A stretch of 64,000 bases of DNA from Planctomycetota bacterium (GCA_014584345.1 JACTNB010000019.1:420698-484697); one strand, 5' to 3'; positions 16,731 through 26,321 are shown, counted from the stretch's first letter. Program-made: numbers and translations. The notes: a model not told the origin generated them from the sequence alone.

Positions 16731-19700
16731 ATGAATTATCCGGTGGAAAATCCTTTTGAAGAAGCCGATCTGCTGTTGGATCACTCCGAGCAGACGCTGG
16801 AGCAGCGCGCGCATGTGCTGCGGCGGTACGGTCTGGACGACGCGATCACGGCGGCTCGGCGGCTGGCGATCATCTGCGAAAACGAATCGCAGAAGAGTGT
16901 CTTGCGTTCCTGTCTGGGGACGTTGCTGTTTTCGATGTCGGAATCGGCGAATCCCGATCATTCGCTCCTGAACTTCGAACGCTTCCTGCAGCGTTACGAC
17001 GATCGGCTCAAGCTGTTTCATTTCCTGGTGGCCAATCCCCGGGCCGTGGAGATTCTGGTCAAGCTCTTCGTCGGGTCACAGTTTTTGACTGAAATTCTGC
17101 TGCGCAATCCCGATTACCTGGAAGTGTTGACCAATCACAAGCGCATCGCTGAATTCAAGAGCAGAAACGAATTTCTGGACGAAGCCCTGGCGCGTGCCGC
17201 GAATACCACCGATTATTACGAACGTCTGGCCTGCCTGCGTCACTATCAGCATTGGGAACTGTTACGGATCGGGGCCTGCGACTCGTTTGGGTTGATGGAT
17301 TTCAAAAGCGTGACGCTGCAACTCTCGCTGCTCGCCGACGCCCTGGTGCAGGCCTGTCTGCGGTTCGCCGCCGAAAAGGAAGGGATCGACCCGGAAGGGT
17401 TTACCGTCCTGGCCTTTGGAAAACTGGGCGGGGAAGAACTTAACTACAGTTCGGATATCGATCTGGTGTTCATCACCACGAAGGATGCGAGCCGTTATTG
17501 GGCCCTGGGGCAAAGTCTGATCGAGGGGATCACCAAATCGACAGCCGACGGCTTTCTGTACCGTGTCGACATGCGGCTGCGTCCCTGGGGCCGTTCCGGC
17601 GCGCTGGTCGCCTCGACGGAAGCCTATCTGGATTACCTCGAGAAGCATGGCATGTTGTGGGAAAAGCAGGCACTGTTGAAGGCTCGACCGATCGCCGGCG
17701 ATTTGTATTCGGGCAAGACATTTCTCAAGCGGACGGAAGCCATTATTTTCGATGTCGATTCCGAGGAAGTTCGGCGGAACGTGCGGCAGATGAAGGGGGC
17801 GATCGAACGGGATCTGAAAAAACAGGGGCGCGTCTGGGGGGAAGTCAAGGGGGGGCGGGGCTCGATCCGCGATATTGAATTCATCGTGCAGTACCTGCAG
17901 CTCGCGCATGGGGGGCAAATCCCCACGATACGCAGCACGAACACGCTGGATGGCCTGGTCAGGCTGGTCGATCACAGCCTGATTTTCGCGGACGAATATC
18001 GCCAGTTGTCGAACGCCTACGTCTTCCTCAGAACCATCGAACATGCGCTGCAGTTGACGCACTACAAGCAGATCCATCACCTCCCCCGGGAACCCCGCGA
18101 ACTGGCATACCTGGCGGGCCGGCTCGATTTCCCGGATGCCGACACATTCGTTTCCTATTACGAACGCCATGGCACAACCGTGCGCCGGGTGTATGAAAAA
18201 TACGTGGAGCACCCCCGCCTCGCGCAGACGGAAAATGGCCCCGCCCCCCGGCCCTTGAGGGAAATGATCGCCGAGGCCCAACCCAATTATGCCTTGACGT
18301 TCTCCGAGGAGGAAATCCAGAATCACCTGCGTCTGCTCGACGAACTGGCAGACGGGGAAATGCTTCACGTTCAGGCCGAGCAGATCGACGATCGAACCTG
18401 GAAACTCACGATTCTGGGGAAGGATGTCGCGGGGCAGTTTGCCGTGACCTGCGGATTGCTGTTTGCGTATGGCTACGACATTCAACGCGGCCAGGTATTC
18501 ACAGGGTTGTTCCCGACGGAAAATTTCCGCAATCACCCGGTTCGCGAACATTATGGGCGAAAAACGGGCCGCGGGCGGTTTGTGACGGTATTGGAAGTCG
18601 CGCCGCCACTGGAAATTGTGCCCGAGGAAGTCTGGAGGCGTTATTCCGAAGACCTCAAGGCGATCAGCGAATTGCTGTATCTGGGGAACGTACGCGATGC
18701 CCAGGGGATTCTGGCCAAGCGGATTGGACATGCCTTGCAGACCCGGCCCATCGACACATCGCAGTTATTGCCGGTCGAATTGACGATCGATAACCAGAGC
18801 GACGACAAGGCCACGCTGATGGATATTACCGGCGAGGACGTCCCCGGGTTTCTCTACGAATTAACGACGGGCCTGGCTTTGTGCGGGATCCAGATTGAAC
18901 GCGTGATCGTCGATTCCACGGAAAACCGGGTTGCGGACCGGTTATATGTGACCGATCTGAACGGCGAGAAAATCACCAACGAGGAAAAATTGAAGGTCCT
19001 GCGGACCGCGGTGGTGTTGATCAAGCACTTCACGCACATGCTGCCCGATGCCCCGAATCCCGAATCCGCGCTACTGCATTTCAGCGAACTGCTGGAGCAG
19101 TTGTTCGACCAGCCCGACTGGGTGGAACAACTTTCCTCGCTGGAAAAACCAAAGGTGCTCGACGCGCTCGCCAAGATCCTGGGAGTCAGCGACTTTCTTT
19201 GGGAAGATTTCTTACGGTTGCAGTATTCCAATTTGTTCCCGGTCATCACCGATATCGAAAGTCTGTCGAGTGCCAAGCAGTACCAGCAACTGAACGAAGA
19301 ACTGACGGCCCAGTTGGCAGCCGCGCGCGATCGCAACGACGAAGTCGCGATTCTGAATGCGTTCAAGGATCGGGAAATGGTCCGCGCGGACATGCGACAT
19401 ATCCTGGGCCACGAAAAAACCTTCGGGCAATTTTCACGGGAGCTGACGGATATTGCAGAAGTGGTGGTGAGCCACGCGCTGCGGTTGTGCTGGAACGATT
19501 TATGCGAACGCTACGGCGAGCCCTTTCTAGAAAACGGGGCGGCCTGTGCGTATTGCGTGGCGGCACTGGGGAAGTGTGGTGGTCGCGAGCTGGGGTTTGC
19601 CTCGGATATCGAGCTGATGTTCATCTTCGAGGGAAAGGGAAAGACGCACGGCTCCCAGCCGACGACCAATCACGAGTTTTTTCATCGCCTGGTGGAAGGC

Positions 19701-20432
19701 ACCCGTGCCTTGATTCGGGCCAAACGTGATGGAATTTTCGAAATCGATTTGCGTCTTCGCCCCTACGGCAAGGCCGGCAGCCTGGCGGTCTCGCTGGAGG
19801 CTTTTGAAAATTATTTCGCGCCGGAAGGACCTGCCTGGCCTTATGAACGTCAGGCATTGGTGAAGTTGCGTCCGATCGCCGGTCCGGAGCCCTTTTGCCG
19901 GAAACTGGTGGAGGTGCGCGATCGCCTGGTTTACACCGGCGAACCATTTGATGTCGCCGCGATGAAGGCGATTCGCGAGAAGCAGCTTCGGCAACTCGTC
20001 ACTCCGGGCACGATCAACGCCAAGCTGAGTCCTGGCGGCCTGGTCGATTGCGAATACCTGGTGCAAGGCCTGCAGATTACCTATGGAAACCGTTTCCCCA
20101 AGTTGCGGACCACCAATACCCGCGAAGCCCTGAGGCTGCTGGAGGAATACAAGATTCTGACCCGAGCAGATCGGCTGCGACTGCGGGACTGCTATCGCTT
20201 TCTCCGCACGATGATCGATGCCCTGAGGATGGTCCGTGGAGACGCGAGAGAACTGACAGTCCCTCAATACGATTCCGAAGAATTCGAATTCCTGGCTCGT
20301 CGGCTGGGTTATCATGGGAAAAGCCATCTGCTGGTGCGCGAGTTGGAACAAGTCATGCAGGATGTTCAGGAGATGGGGAAATATCTGGATGGGGCTGCCG
20401 AAACCGGGAAGTCCGCGGGTTCTCGGAAATAA
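16731..20432 (+). CDS. glnE: GlnE-like glutamine synthetase adenylyltransferase with inserted ACT-like domains
   Basis: GlnE adenylylates and deadenylylates glutamine synthetase to tune nitrogen assimilation. This 1233-residue protein has both nucleotidyltransferase halves: the first with FGKLGGEELNYSSDIDLVF near residues 230-247 and RVDMRLRPWGRSG, the second with ALGKCGGRELGFASDIELMF near 944-963 and EIDLRLRPYGKAG. Both have the helical PII-uridylyltransferase-associated pieces after them. The family norm is about 950 residues. The extra length sits between the halves, where residues about 540-610 and 680-755 look like two ACT domains (TLMDITGEDVPGFLYELTTG is a typical ACT loop and helix). 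ACT pairs are found in GlnD, where they sense glutamine. The ATG at 16731 follows AAGGAAGAAGG. It is not beside glnA or glnB. Confidence 0.85.
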   Translation: MNYPVENPFEEADLLLDHSEQTLEQRAHVLRRYGLDDAITAARRLAIICENESQKSVLRSCLGTLLFSMSESANPDHSLLNFERFLQRYDDRLKLFHFLVANPRAVEILVKLFVGSQFLTEILLRNPDYLEVLTNHKRIAEFKSRNEFLDEALARAANTTDYYERLACLRHYQHWELLRIGACDSFGLMDFKSVTLQLSLLADALVQACLRFAAEKEGIDPEGFTVLAFGKLGGEELNYSSDIDLVFITTKDASRYWALGQSLIEGITKSTADGFLYRVDMRLRPWGRSGALVASTEAYLDYLEKHGMLWEKQALLKARPIAGDLYSGKTFLKRTEAIIFDVDSEEVRRNVRQMKGAIERDLKKQGRVWGEVKGGRGSIRDIEFIVQYLQLAHGGQIPTIRSTNTLDGLVRLVDHSLIFADEYRQLSNAYVFLRTIEHALQLTHYKQIHHLPREPRELAYLAGRLDFPDADTFVSYYERHGTTVRRVYEKYVEHPRLAQTENGPAPRPLREMIAEAQPNYALTFSEEEIQNHLRLLDELADGEMLHVQAEQIDDRTWKLTILGKDVAGQFAVTCGLLFAYGYDIQRGQVFTGLFPTENFRNHPVREHYGRKTGRGRFVTVLEVAPPLEIVPEEVWRRYSEDLKAISELLYLGNVRDAQGILAKRIGHALQTRPIDTSQLLPVELTIDNQSDDKATLMDITGEDVPGFLYELTTGLALCGIQIERVIVDSTENRVADRLYVTDLNGEKITNEEKLKVLRTAVVLIKHFTHMLPDAPNPESALLHFSELLEQLFDQPDWVEQLSSLEKPKVLDALAKILGVSDFLWEDFLRLQYSNLFPVITDIESLSSAKQYQQLNEELTAQLAAARDRNDEVAILNAFKDREMVRADMRHILGHEKTFGQFSRELTDIAEVVVSHALRLCWNDLCERYGEPFLENGAACAYCVAALGKCGGRELGFASDIELMFIFEGKGKTHGSQPTTNHEFFHRLVEGTRALIRAKRDGIFEIDLRLRPYGKAGSLAVSLEAFENYFAPEGPAWPYERQALVKLRPIAGPEPFCRKLVEVRDRLVYTGEPFDVAAMKAIREKQLRQLVTPGTINAKLSPGGLVDCEYLVQGLQITYGNRFPKLRTTNTREALRLLEEYKILTRADRLRLRDCYRFLRTMIDALRMVRGDARELTVPQYDSEEFEFLARRLGYHGKSHLLVRELEQVMQDVQEMGKYLDGAAETGKSAGSRK

Positions 20433-20792
20433 ATTCAGACGCAGTAGGCCTTAAGGGGGGCATCCCCCGGGATTATTGGCACGCAAAATGCTGTTATTTT
20501 TTGCTATGGAAGCCTGCAAGCGTACGGATATCCCTCTCCGGTCAGGTGTCTTTCCTGTTCAGGAGGGGTTAGGGACCGCGTGGCGGGAATTGAAACCGAG
20601 TTTCAGATTGAAAATTTCTGTCTGTTGCGGTCACGCATCGGTTGACTTCGCACTCGTTGCCGGTTTTTAATTAAGTGGATCACGACGCGAATCAGGATCG
20701 ACATCCATGTGAGCGACCAAGCCGATTTTGAAATTCGGTATGAGATGGTCACGTCGTCCAACTTTTAACTGTTGACTCTGGGAGATTGGTTT
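20433..20792. other. Intergenic region upstream of the small cytochrome gene
   Basis: It has a short G-run/C-run hairpin (20455-20468) soon after the glnE stop, without a T-run. The ribosome binding site GGGAGA for the next gene lies at its right end. No gene seen. Confidence 0.4.
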
Positions 20793-21134
20793 ATGAAGAA
20801 GATTGTGTACGGTATCTGCTGTCTGGCATTGGTGCTCGGCACGGCCATGCAAACCTCGGAAGCGCGTCCCAAGTACCTCGCCGAGTTCAAGGAAAAGTAT
20901 CCCGGCGTGGAAGGCCTTGACGAAGTGAAGTGCAATGTTTGCCACGAAGGAAAAGATAAGAAGAACAAGAATGGCTACGGCATTGCCTTCGGCACGACGC
21001 TGAACGCCAAGAACTGCAAGGATTCCGAAGTGATTCAAAAGGCCCTGGTGGGAACGGAAGCAAAGCCCAGCGCCGTTTCCGGCAAAACCTTCGGCGACCT
21101 GTTGAAGGAAAACAAGCTCCCTGGCTCCAAGTAA
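20793..21134 (+). CDS. Small exported cytochrome c-like protein
   Basis: The 113-residue product has a signal peptide (KKIVYGICCLALVLGTAMQTSEA) and a single heme-binding motif CNVCH in VKCNVCHEGKDKKNKNGYG. The heme would be attached covalently outside the membrane. There is no clear downstream axial methionine, so the second ligand is uncertain. The pattern KYLAEFKEKYPGVEGLDEVKCNVCH resembles small secreted planctomycete proteins. The chosen ATG at 20793 follows GGGAGA at seven bases; the in-frame codon at 20772 has no signal of its own. The gene is single, with a strong terminator. Electron carriage is inferred from the motif only. Confidence 0.75.
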   Translation: MKKIVYGICCLALVLGTAMQTSEARPKYLAEFKEKYPGVEGLDEVKCNVCHEGKDKKNKNGYGIAFGTTLNAKNCKDSEVIQKALVGTEAKPSAVSGKTFGDLLKENKLPGSK

Positions 21135-21166
21135 TTACTTGATGTCAGCAACTTGTTGAAATACAG

Positions 21167-21203
21167 CAGGGTGAGTGGAGAAATCCGCTCACCCTGTTTT
21201 TTT
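21167..21203 (+). terminator. Intrinsic terminator with GAAA tetraloop
   Basis: CAGGGTGAGTGGA at 21167-21179 pairs with TCCGCTCACCCTG at 21184-21196 (one G-T wobble), closed by the GNRA loop GAAA, and followed by seven T. It ends the small cytochrome transcript and lies just before the convergent trpF stop. Confidence 0.95.
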
Positions 21204-21239
21204 GTAATCAGTGGTTGAGTGACGGAATATTGGGTCCAA

Positions 21240-21908
21240 CTACAACGGTGGGGATTCCTGGCCCGCGGCTGACTTGCGGGCCTGTTCCAGGAATTGCTGG
21301 CATTTTCGCGGATCCTTGCGACCTGCCGTTTCCACCCCGCTCGCCACATCAATCCCCCAGGGATTGACGGTACGTACCGCCTCCGCGACATTCTCTGCGT
21401 TCAAGCCCCCCGCCAGTATGAGTGGGGGAAAGTTCTGGGTATCGTATTCTGAAGCCAGGCGGGGCCAGTCTACGGTTTCGCCACTTCCACCATACATGCC
21501 GGGAACTCGCGCGTCGATCAGGCAGGCGAAGGGTTTTACCCCCCGAGCAGCGAATTCCTCCAGGGATTGCCGCAAGGGCTGCAGGCCTTCCCCTCCCAGG
21601 CGATAAACCCAGATGAACGGCACATCTCGCAATTCCATGGCTTGATCGGGAGTGTAATCTCCATGCAATTGGACGAGGTCCAGTCCGGTTCGCTGGGCGA
21701 TGGATTGGATTTCCTTGGGGGACTGTTCGACGAACACGCCCACTTTCAGCGGTTTCTCGGGCAACAGAGCACATATTTCCCGGGCGACTGTCTCGTCTAC
21801 ACAACGTGGCGAACGTGCGTGAAAGTTCAGGCCGATGGCGTCGGGAAGTAGTTCGGCAACCCGAGCAGCCTCGTCCGTCCGGGTAATGCCACAAATTTTT
21901 ATCCACAT
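21240..21908 (-). CDS. trpF: Phosphoribosylanthranilate isomerase
   Basis: TrpF converts N-(5'-phosphoribosyl)anthranilate to the 1-deoxyribulose form, the third step of tryptophan synthesis. The 222-residue length matches the family. Characteristic motifs are IKICGITRTDEA at the N-terminus with the catalytic-type cysteine in KICG, GLNFHARSPR, LVQLHGDYT, LIDARVPGMYGGSGETVDW and the phosphate-binding end LAGGLNAENVAEAV followed by GIDVASGVE. It is a complete TIM barrel. The gene stands alone between a terminator and a divergent region, while trpD lies about 4.5 kb away, so the trp pathway genes are dispersed here. The ATG at 21908 has AAGGA some 11 bases upstream. Confidence 0.95.
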   Translation of the reverse strand: MWIKICGITRTDEAARVAELLPDAIGLNFHARSPRCVDETVAREICALLPEKPLKVGVFVEQSPKEIQSIAQRTGLDLVQLHGDYTPDQAMELRDVPFIWVYRLGGEGLQPLRQSLEEFAARGVKPFACLIDARVPGMYGGSGETVDWPRLASEYDTQNFPPLILAGGLNAENVAEAVRTVNPWGIDVASGVETAGRKDPRKCQQFLEQARKSAAGQESPPL

Positions 21909-22367
21909 GTCCGTAAGCGTTCCTTGTGCTTTATGACAGTTTCGTTATTGGTCTGTGTCTTGGTTATCGCGTTGCGTGACTTTGGCTTTGCCAGAGCAAC
22001 ACCATGTTGACGAGCAGCCCGAAAGGCACTGGCCGAACCGGTTGCACCCAAATTCCAGGCTGTGATAGTCCCTGAACAGGAATAATTCTCCTAGATTATA
22101 CCCGTTTTTCCGTGATGCTGCCCGCACGAGCCTGGCTGGGTGTGTTATTAAAGCATGATTTCCGGGTGTCACCTTTTCACATCGAGTGGCCTGCGGATTA
22201 TCAGCCGAAGTGGACACGAATCAATTGAGGATCAACCTGCATCCCTCTAAAATTTTCTGATACCGAATCGCAGAACCGCGAGAGAAACGAGCGTAAGGCG
22301 ACGAAGGTATCGCCTCGGCTGCTGAATTGGCCGAGGGCATCTTCATGGGGGGAGAAAAGGCCGGAGC
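21909..22367. other. Divergent intergenic region between trpF and trkA
   Basis: About 460 bp, expected to carry both promoters. I see no recognisable tRNA, riboswitch or repeated element, and no gene with a credible product. Confidence 0.45.
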
Positions 22368-23711
22368 ATGAATGTCGTCATCTTGGGCGCGGGAACGGTG
22401 GGCACTTCGATTGCCGCGCTGCTCTGCGAGAACAAACATAACGTGCGGCTGGTGGATTCGTCCGCGGAAGCACTTGAACGCTCGGGCGAGGGGCTGGATA
22501 TCCAAACGATCCTGGGCTCGGCGTGCGATGCCATCACCCTGTTTCAGGCCGACGTGCTCAATGCCGACTTATGCCTGGCAGTGACCAGTCACGACGAAAT
22601 CAACCTGGTGGGCGCTTCACTGGCGCGGGCCATGGGAGCCAAGCGGAGTATCGCGCGCATCTTCAATACCAACTATCGCGATTTCAGCACATTTGATTAT
22701 CAGCGGCATTTTCAGATCGACAACCTGTTGTCGCTGGAGCATCTGACAGGCCTGGAACTGGCCAAGGCCATTCGCACGACGGGTCTGTTCACGTTGGAAA
22801 CCTTCGCCCGGGGCGGGATCGAGATTCAGGAAGTCGAAGTACAGGCGAATTCCAAGGCGGTGGGCCAATCACTGCGGGATATCAAATTCCCGCCGAACGC
22901 ACGCATTGGCCTGGTGGCCTCGGCGGGTCGCTCCTATATCCCTCACGCCGATGATGGTTTCACGGCCGGCGACCGCGTAACCCTTGTGGGAGAACGCGAA
23001 GCGGTTCGCAGTGTCATCAAGATGTTTCAACCCAAATCCCCGGCGGGATTGGACATAATTATCGCGGGAGGAGGGGAGGTCGGTTTTCACCTCGCCAAGG
23101 CCTTGGAAGGGGAGCGATACAATGTGGTGATGATGGAATCGGATGCCGAACGCTGTCGTTACCTGGCGCGACGACTGCCCGAGGCCACGGTGATTCATGC
23201 CGATGCCACCAGCCGCGCGGAAATGGAAGAGGCCCGAGTCGGTAACGCGGATGTCTACGTGGCCACCACGGGGCGCGACGAGGATAACATCATTTGTGGC
23301 GTGGAAGCCCGCGAACTGGGGACGGGGCGAATTCTGTGCGTAGTCCGGCGTCCCGATTACGTGAATGTGCTGGAGAAACTGTTGATCGACGTTGCCGTCA
23401 GCCCGCGGCAGGTGATGGCCCGGCAAATACTGGGAATGGTCTCCGGCGGACCGATACTGGCTTCGGAAAAGACATCCGATGGGAATGTTCTGATCTGGGA
23501 AGTGGAGGTGCGGGAAGGGGCACCCGTCACGAAACATCCCCTGCGGGAATTGTCCTTGTCCCAAACGCTGATTGCCGCGATCGTGCGAGATGATTTTGTC
23601 CGCATGCCGACTGCCGCGGATATCCTCAAGCCTGGCGATACCGCCGTGGTCATGGTCAACCAGGGGATCGCCGACGAGGCGATCAAGCTGTTTGAAACAG
23701 GCGGGCATTGA
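22368..23711 (+). CDS. trkA: Trk potassium uptake regulatory subunit TrkA
   Basis: TrkA is the cytoplasmic NAD(H)-binding gating ring of Trk/Ktr potassium channels. The 447-residue protein has the expected duplicated layout: RCK-N1 with VVILGAGTVGTSIA, TrkA-C1 (about 140-220), RCK-N2 with IIIAGGGEVGFHLAKAL and a terminal TrkA-C2. Acidic residues at the ends of the second strands (RLVDSS, VMMESD) fit NAD binding. Length agrees with the approximately 458-residue E. coli protein. No trkH or trkG membrane subunit is adjacent in this window, so its channel partner must be elsewhere. Purine-rich sequence precedes the ATG. Confidence 0.95.
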   Translation: MNVVILGAGTVGTSIAALLCENKHNVRLVDSSAEALERSGEGLDIQTILGSACDAITLFQADVLNADLCLAVTSHDEINLVGASLARAMGAKRSIARIFNTNYRDFSTFDYQRHFQIDNLLSLEHLTGLELAKAIRTTGLFTLETFARGGIEIQEVEVQANSKAVGQSLRDIKFPPNARIGLVASAGRSYIPHADDGFTAGDRVTLVGEREAVRSVIKMFQPKSPAGLDIIIAGGGEVGFHLAKALEGERYNVVMMESDAERCRYLARRLPEATVIHADATSRAEMEEARVGNADVYVATTGRDEDNIICGVEARELGTGRILCVVRRPDYVNVLEKLLIDVAVSPRQVMARQILGMVSGGPILASEKTSDGNVLIWEVEVREGAPVTKHPLRELSLSQTLIAAIVRDDFVRMPTAADILKPGDTAVVMVNQGIADEAIKLFETGGH

Positions 23712-23842
23712 AACGGGGGATATGCTACTCCGAACATTCGCCACGCGCACCGTGCCCCTCTATAATGGGTACGAGCCCCTGAAAAACGGGAGTTTTTTTG
23801 CTGGACCGGGCCTGATGGAGGTATCGGAAGGAAGGGATAGTC

Positions 23843-24043
23843 GTGATTATTTGGGTGAATGGCGAGGAACGTACTGTTCCCGAGCAGAGTAGCGTGGCGG
23901 ATCTACTGTCAGACCTGCGGCATAATCCGCGCTTTCTGGCGGTGGAAAAAAACAAGGTGTTGATACCGCGAGGTCGCCATGCGGAGTGTCTCCTGGAGCC
24001 TGGAGATCGGATTGAAATTGTCACTCTGGTGGGCGGTGGCTGA
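23843..24043 (+). CDS. thiS: Sulfur carrier protein ThiS
   Basis: ThiS is a small ubiquitin-like protein whose C-terminal glycine carries sulfur as a thiocarboxylate for thiazole formation. The 66-residue product has the beta-grasp pattern IIWVNGEERTVPEQSSVADLL at the start and ends VTLVGGG, the glycine tail needed for activation. The GTG at 23843 is set by GGAAGGAAGGG upstream. It lies 75 bp before thiG on the same strand, as expected for a thiazole cluster. Neither the activating enzyme ThiF nor thiC, thiE or thiH is visible here. I looked for a TPP riboswitch upstream and did not find one. Confidence 0.9.
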   Translation: MIIWVNGEERTVPEQSSVADLLSDLRHNPRFLAVEKNKVLIPRGRHAECLLEPGDRIEIVTLVGGG

Positions 24044-24118
24044 AAACATCCTTGAGGCGTTTGTATTTGGGAAAATCATGAAAAAGTACGGCCTGGCCGG
24101 AATGGAAAGAAACAGAGC

Positions 24119-24946
24119 ATGTCAGTAGATCCTTGCCACGACGAACCGCTAGTGCTGGGAAGCCACCGTCTGCAATCGCGTTTGATTGTCGGCACGGGTA
24201 AATACGCCACGTTCGACCTGATGCGGGACTGCCTGGTGGCATCGGGGTCGGAAGTGATTACCGTGGCAGTTCGACGTGAACGTCTGATTGATGCCGAGGG
24301 ACGCAATATCCTCGATTACATCGATTTGTCGCGCTATACCATTTTGCCGAATACGGCAGGGTGTTTTAACGCGGCCGACGCCGTGCGCGTGGCCCGATTG
24401 GGACGGGAAATTCTCGAAGGACTGGAAAACCCCGGAGCCGATTGGGTTAAACTCGAGGTGCTGGGAGACAAGAAAACCCTGCTTCCCGACCCCCTTGCCA
24501 CGGTGGAAGCGACCCGGGAACTGGTTGCGGATGGATTTCAGGTGCTGGTCTATTCCACGGATGATCCGATCACCGCCATTCGACTCAAGGAAGCGGGAGC
24601 CACATCGGTGATGCCTGCGGGGAGCCCGATTGGGAGTGGTCAGGGTATTCTGAATCCCAACAACATTCGCATCTGCCTGGAATATCTGAAGGAGGGGGAT
24701 CCCGGTTATCCTGTGATTGTGGATGCGGGAGTTGGCACGGCCAGCGATGTCAGCCAGGCGATGGAACTGGGGGTCGACGGGGTGTTGCTGAATACGGGTA
24801 TTGCAGGCGCGAAAGACCCGCTCCGCATGGCCCATGCGATGCGCGATGCCTGCCGCGCGGGGCGGCAGGCATGGTTGGCCGGCAGAATTCCTCGCAAGCT
24901 ATATGCCACTGCCTCCAGCCCGGAAACGGGCGTGGTGGGCTCTTGA
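24119..24946 (+). CDS. thiG: Thiazole synthase ThiG
   Basis: ThiG forms the thiazole phosphate of thiamine from deoxyxylulose phosphate, dehydroglycine and ThiS thiocarboxylate. The 275-residue protein has the family landmarks: LVLGSHRLQSRLIVGTGKY at the start, NTAGCFNAADAVRVARLGRE, the Schiff-base lysine region DWVKLEVLGD, VMPAGSPIGSGQGILN, and the phosphate-binding end VDGVLLNTGIAGAKDP. It is complete and lies just after thiS, which supplies the sulfur. The ATG at 24119 was taken because family similarity begins close to it. The two genes are probably co-transcribed. Confidence 0.95.
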   Translation: MSVDPCHDEPLVLGSHRLQSRLIVGTGKYATFDLMRDCLVASGSEVITVAVRRERLIDAEGRNILDYIDLSRYTILPNTAGCFNAADAVRVARLGREILEGLENPGADWVKLEVLGDKKTLLPDPLATVEATRELVADGFQVLVYSTDDPITAIRLKEAGATSVMPAGSPIGSGQGILNPNNIRICLEYLKEGDPGYPVIVDAGVGTASDVSQAMELGVDGVLLNTGIAGAKDPLRMAHAMRDACRAGRQAWLAGRIPRKLYATASSPETGVVGS

Positions 24947-25395
24947 AGCCACCATTTCTTGGCCGCGTAATTGCCCGCAAGCTATCGTCGCAAACTACGC
25001 CCGAAAGGAAGTGTGGGTAAATTTCGCGAATCAGGGTGGCACGGTGGACAGATGCTAAAAAGTAAACTAGCATAACCCAGTCTGCGTATGTCTCCCAGAG
25101 TATCTGTTCTGTTTTTCCGGCCGAGTCTTGAGACAAAGCCGGACGACATTTCCAGGAATCCTTGTCCCCTGAGGGCCTGCCGTTTCGCAGTAGAAAATAC
25201 GGGAATTTGCTGTCTTCGTAAGCTGGCTCACTGATTCCTTGTTTAGCAAACGCGATACTGATAAGTAGTCAGAGTCGTCTTGATGGAATGAGGCTTTTTC
25301 AGAAGACTCCATTTCAGTTTCAGATGTTACGAAAGAATTGAATTCCCCGGGTGTGCTCCCAAGGAACTGCCCCCACGAAAATTTAAGGAGAAAAC
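24947..25395. other. Intergenic region between thiG and the thioredoxin/YHS gene
   Basis: About 450 bp of non-coding sequence. The only clear signal is TTAAGGAGAAAAC directly before the ATG at 25396, a near-ideal ribosome binding site. No structured RNA or gene was recognised. Confidence 0.45.
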
Positions 25396-26280
25396 ATGAG
25401 TCGCACGAGTCTTCGAAGCTCTCTTCAGGTATTCACCGTTCTTGCATTGATGGGATTGTGTGCCACCCGTGGCGAAGCGGGCAGTCTCCAGTGGCTGACA
25501 AGTTACGAGAAAGCCCAGAAACAAGCCGTGGCGGAGTCGAAACCGATTCTGGCAATGTTCACTGCCTCGTGGTGTGGCCCATGTAAACGGATGAAAAGCA
25601 CGACGCTTTCCGATGCCGGCGTGGAAAGCGCGCTGGCGGAACATTTCGTGCCGGTGATGATCGATACGGACGAGAATCGCAGTGTCACGCGGAAGTTTGG
25701 CATTTCCGCCATGCCCACCATTCTGGTGATTCATCCGGTTACGGAAGCGACACAGTCGGTGCGGGGCTTTCAGAGCAAGGGAGAATTCCTGGCATTCCTG
25801 AATCGTAACAAGCAGAGTGTGCAGTTGGCATCCGGCAGCAAGCCGGCCTCGGAAGCCACGTCCCCGATTCAACAGGTGAATCAGCAACAGGCGGATAATG
25901 GAACGTTGTTGACCCCCTTCTGTCTGGTCAGCATCGTGGAGGATGGCAAGCTGGAAGACGGCTTGCAGGAATTTTCCACTACATACGAGGGGCTGACAGT
26001 GCGGTTCGGATCCGCGTCGAAGCGCGAGCGTTTTCTGGAAAAACCCGACGCTTATTGGCCTCAACTCCAAGGGAATTGTCCGGTATCGCTGAAGGACACG
26101 GGAGAGCGGGTGCGAGGCGAGGCCCGTTGGGCAGTGGAGTATGATGGCCAGCTCTTCTTCTGCCAGACGCGGGAAAATGCCTTGAAGTTCGTCAAAAAAC
26201 CGACCAGTTACCTGGCGGAAGAAGTAAAAGTTGGCTTGAAGAAACAGGCCGCGACACCAGGGGCTTCCGCCGTCAATTGA
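25396..26280 (+). CDS. Exported thioredoxin-like protein fused to tandem YHS-like segments
   Basis: The 294-residue product has a signal peptide (about residues 1-28), then a thioredoxin fold with the redox motif WCGPC (Cys60, Cys63) and the cis-proline in SAMPT (Pro107). A Gln/Ser-rich linker (145-170) follows. The C-terminal part has two YHS-like units: one starting at FCLVS (Cys176) and one with NCPVS (Cys228) and QLFFCQ (Cys256), each followed by a helix ending KPDAYW or KPTSYL. YHS units often bind metal through cysteines. I infer an extracytoplasmic thiol-disulfide or metal-handling role. The ribosome binding site is very strong. A hairpin terminator follows. Confidence 0.78.
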   Translation: MSRTSLRSSLQVFTVLALMGLCATRGEAGSLQWLTSYEKAQKQAVAESKPILAMFTASWCGPCKRMKSTTLSDAGVESALAEHFVPVMIDTDENRSVTRKFGISAMPTILVIHPVTEATQSVRGFQSKGEFLAFLNRNKQSVQLASGSKPASEATSPIQQVNQQQADNGTLLTPFCLVSIVEDGKLEDGLQEFSTTYEGLTVRFGSASKRERFLEKPDAYWPQLQGNCPVSLKDTGERVRGEARWAVEYDGQLFFCQTRENALKFVKKPTSYLAEEVKVGLKKQAATPGASAVN

Positions 26281-26321
26281 GCGGCCCCACGTTGTAACCG
26301 CTTCTATGTGGAACGATCGGG

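Noticed and set aside
17262..18731. Long open frame on the minus strand inside the GlnE-like gene
   Set aside because: It is fully antisense to a gene with clear catalytic motifs, and its product has no recognisable features; GC-rich coding DNA often leaves the opposite strand open.
23712..23842. Possible TPP riboswitch upstream of thiS
   Set aside because: The conserved CTGAGA and the ACCTGATC-type core are not present, and no matching fold was seen.
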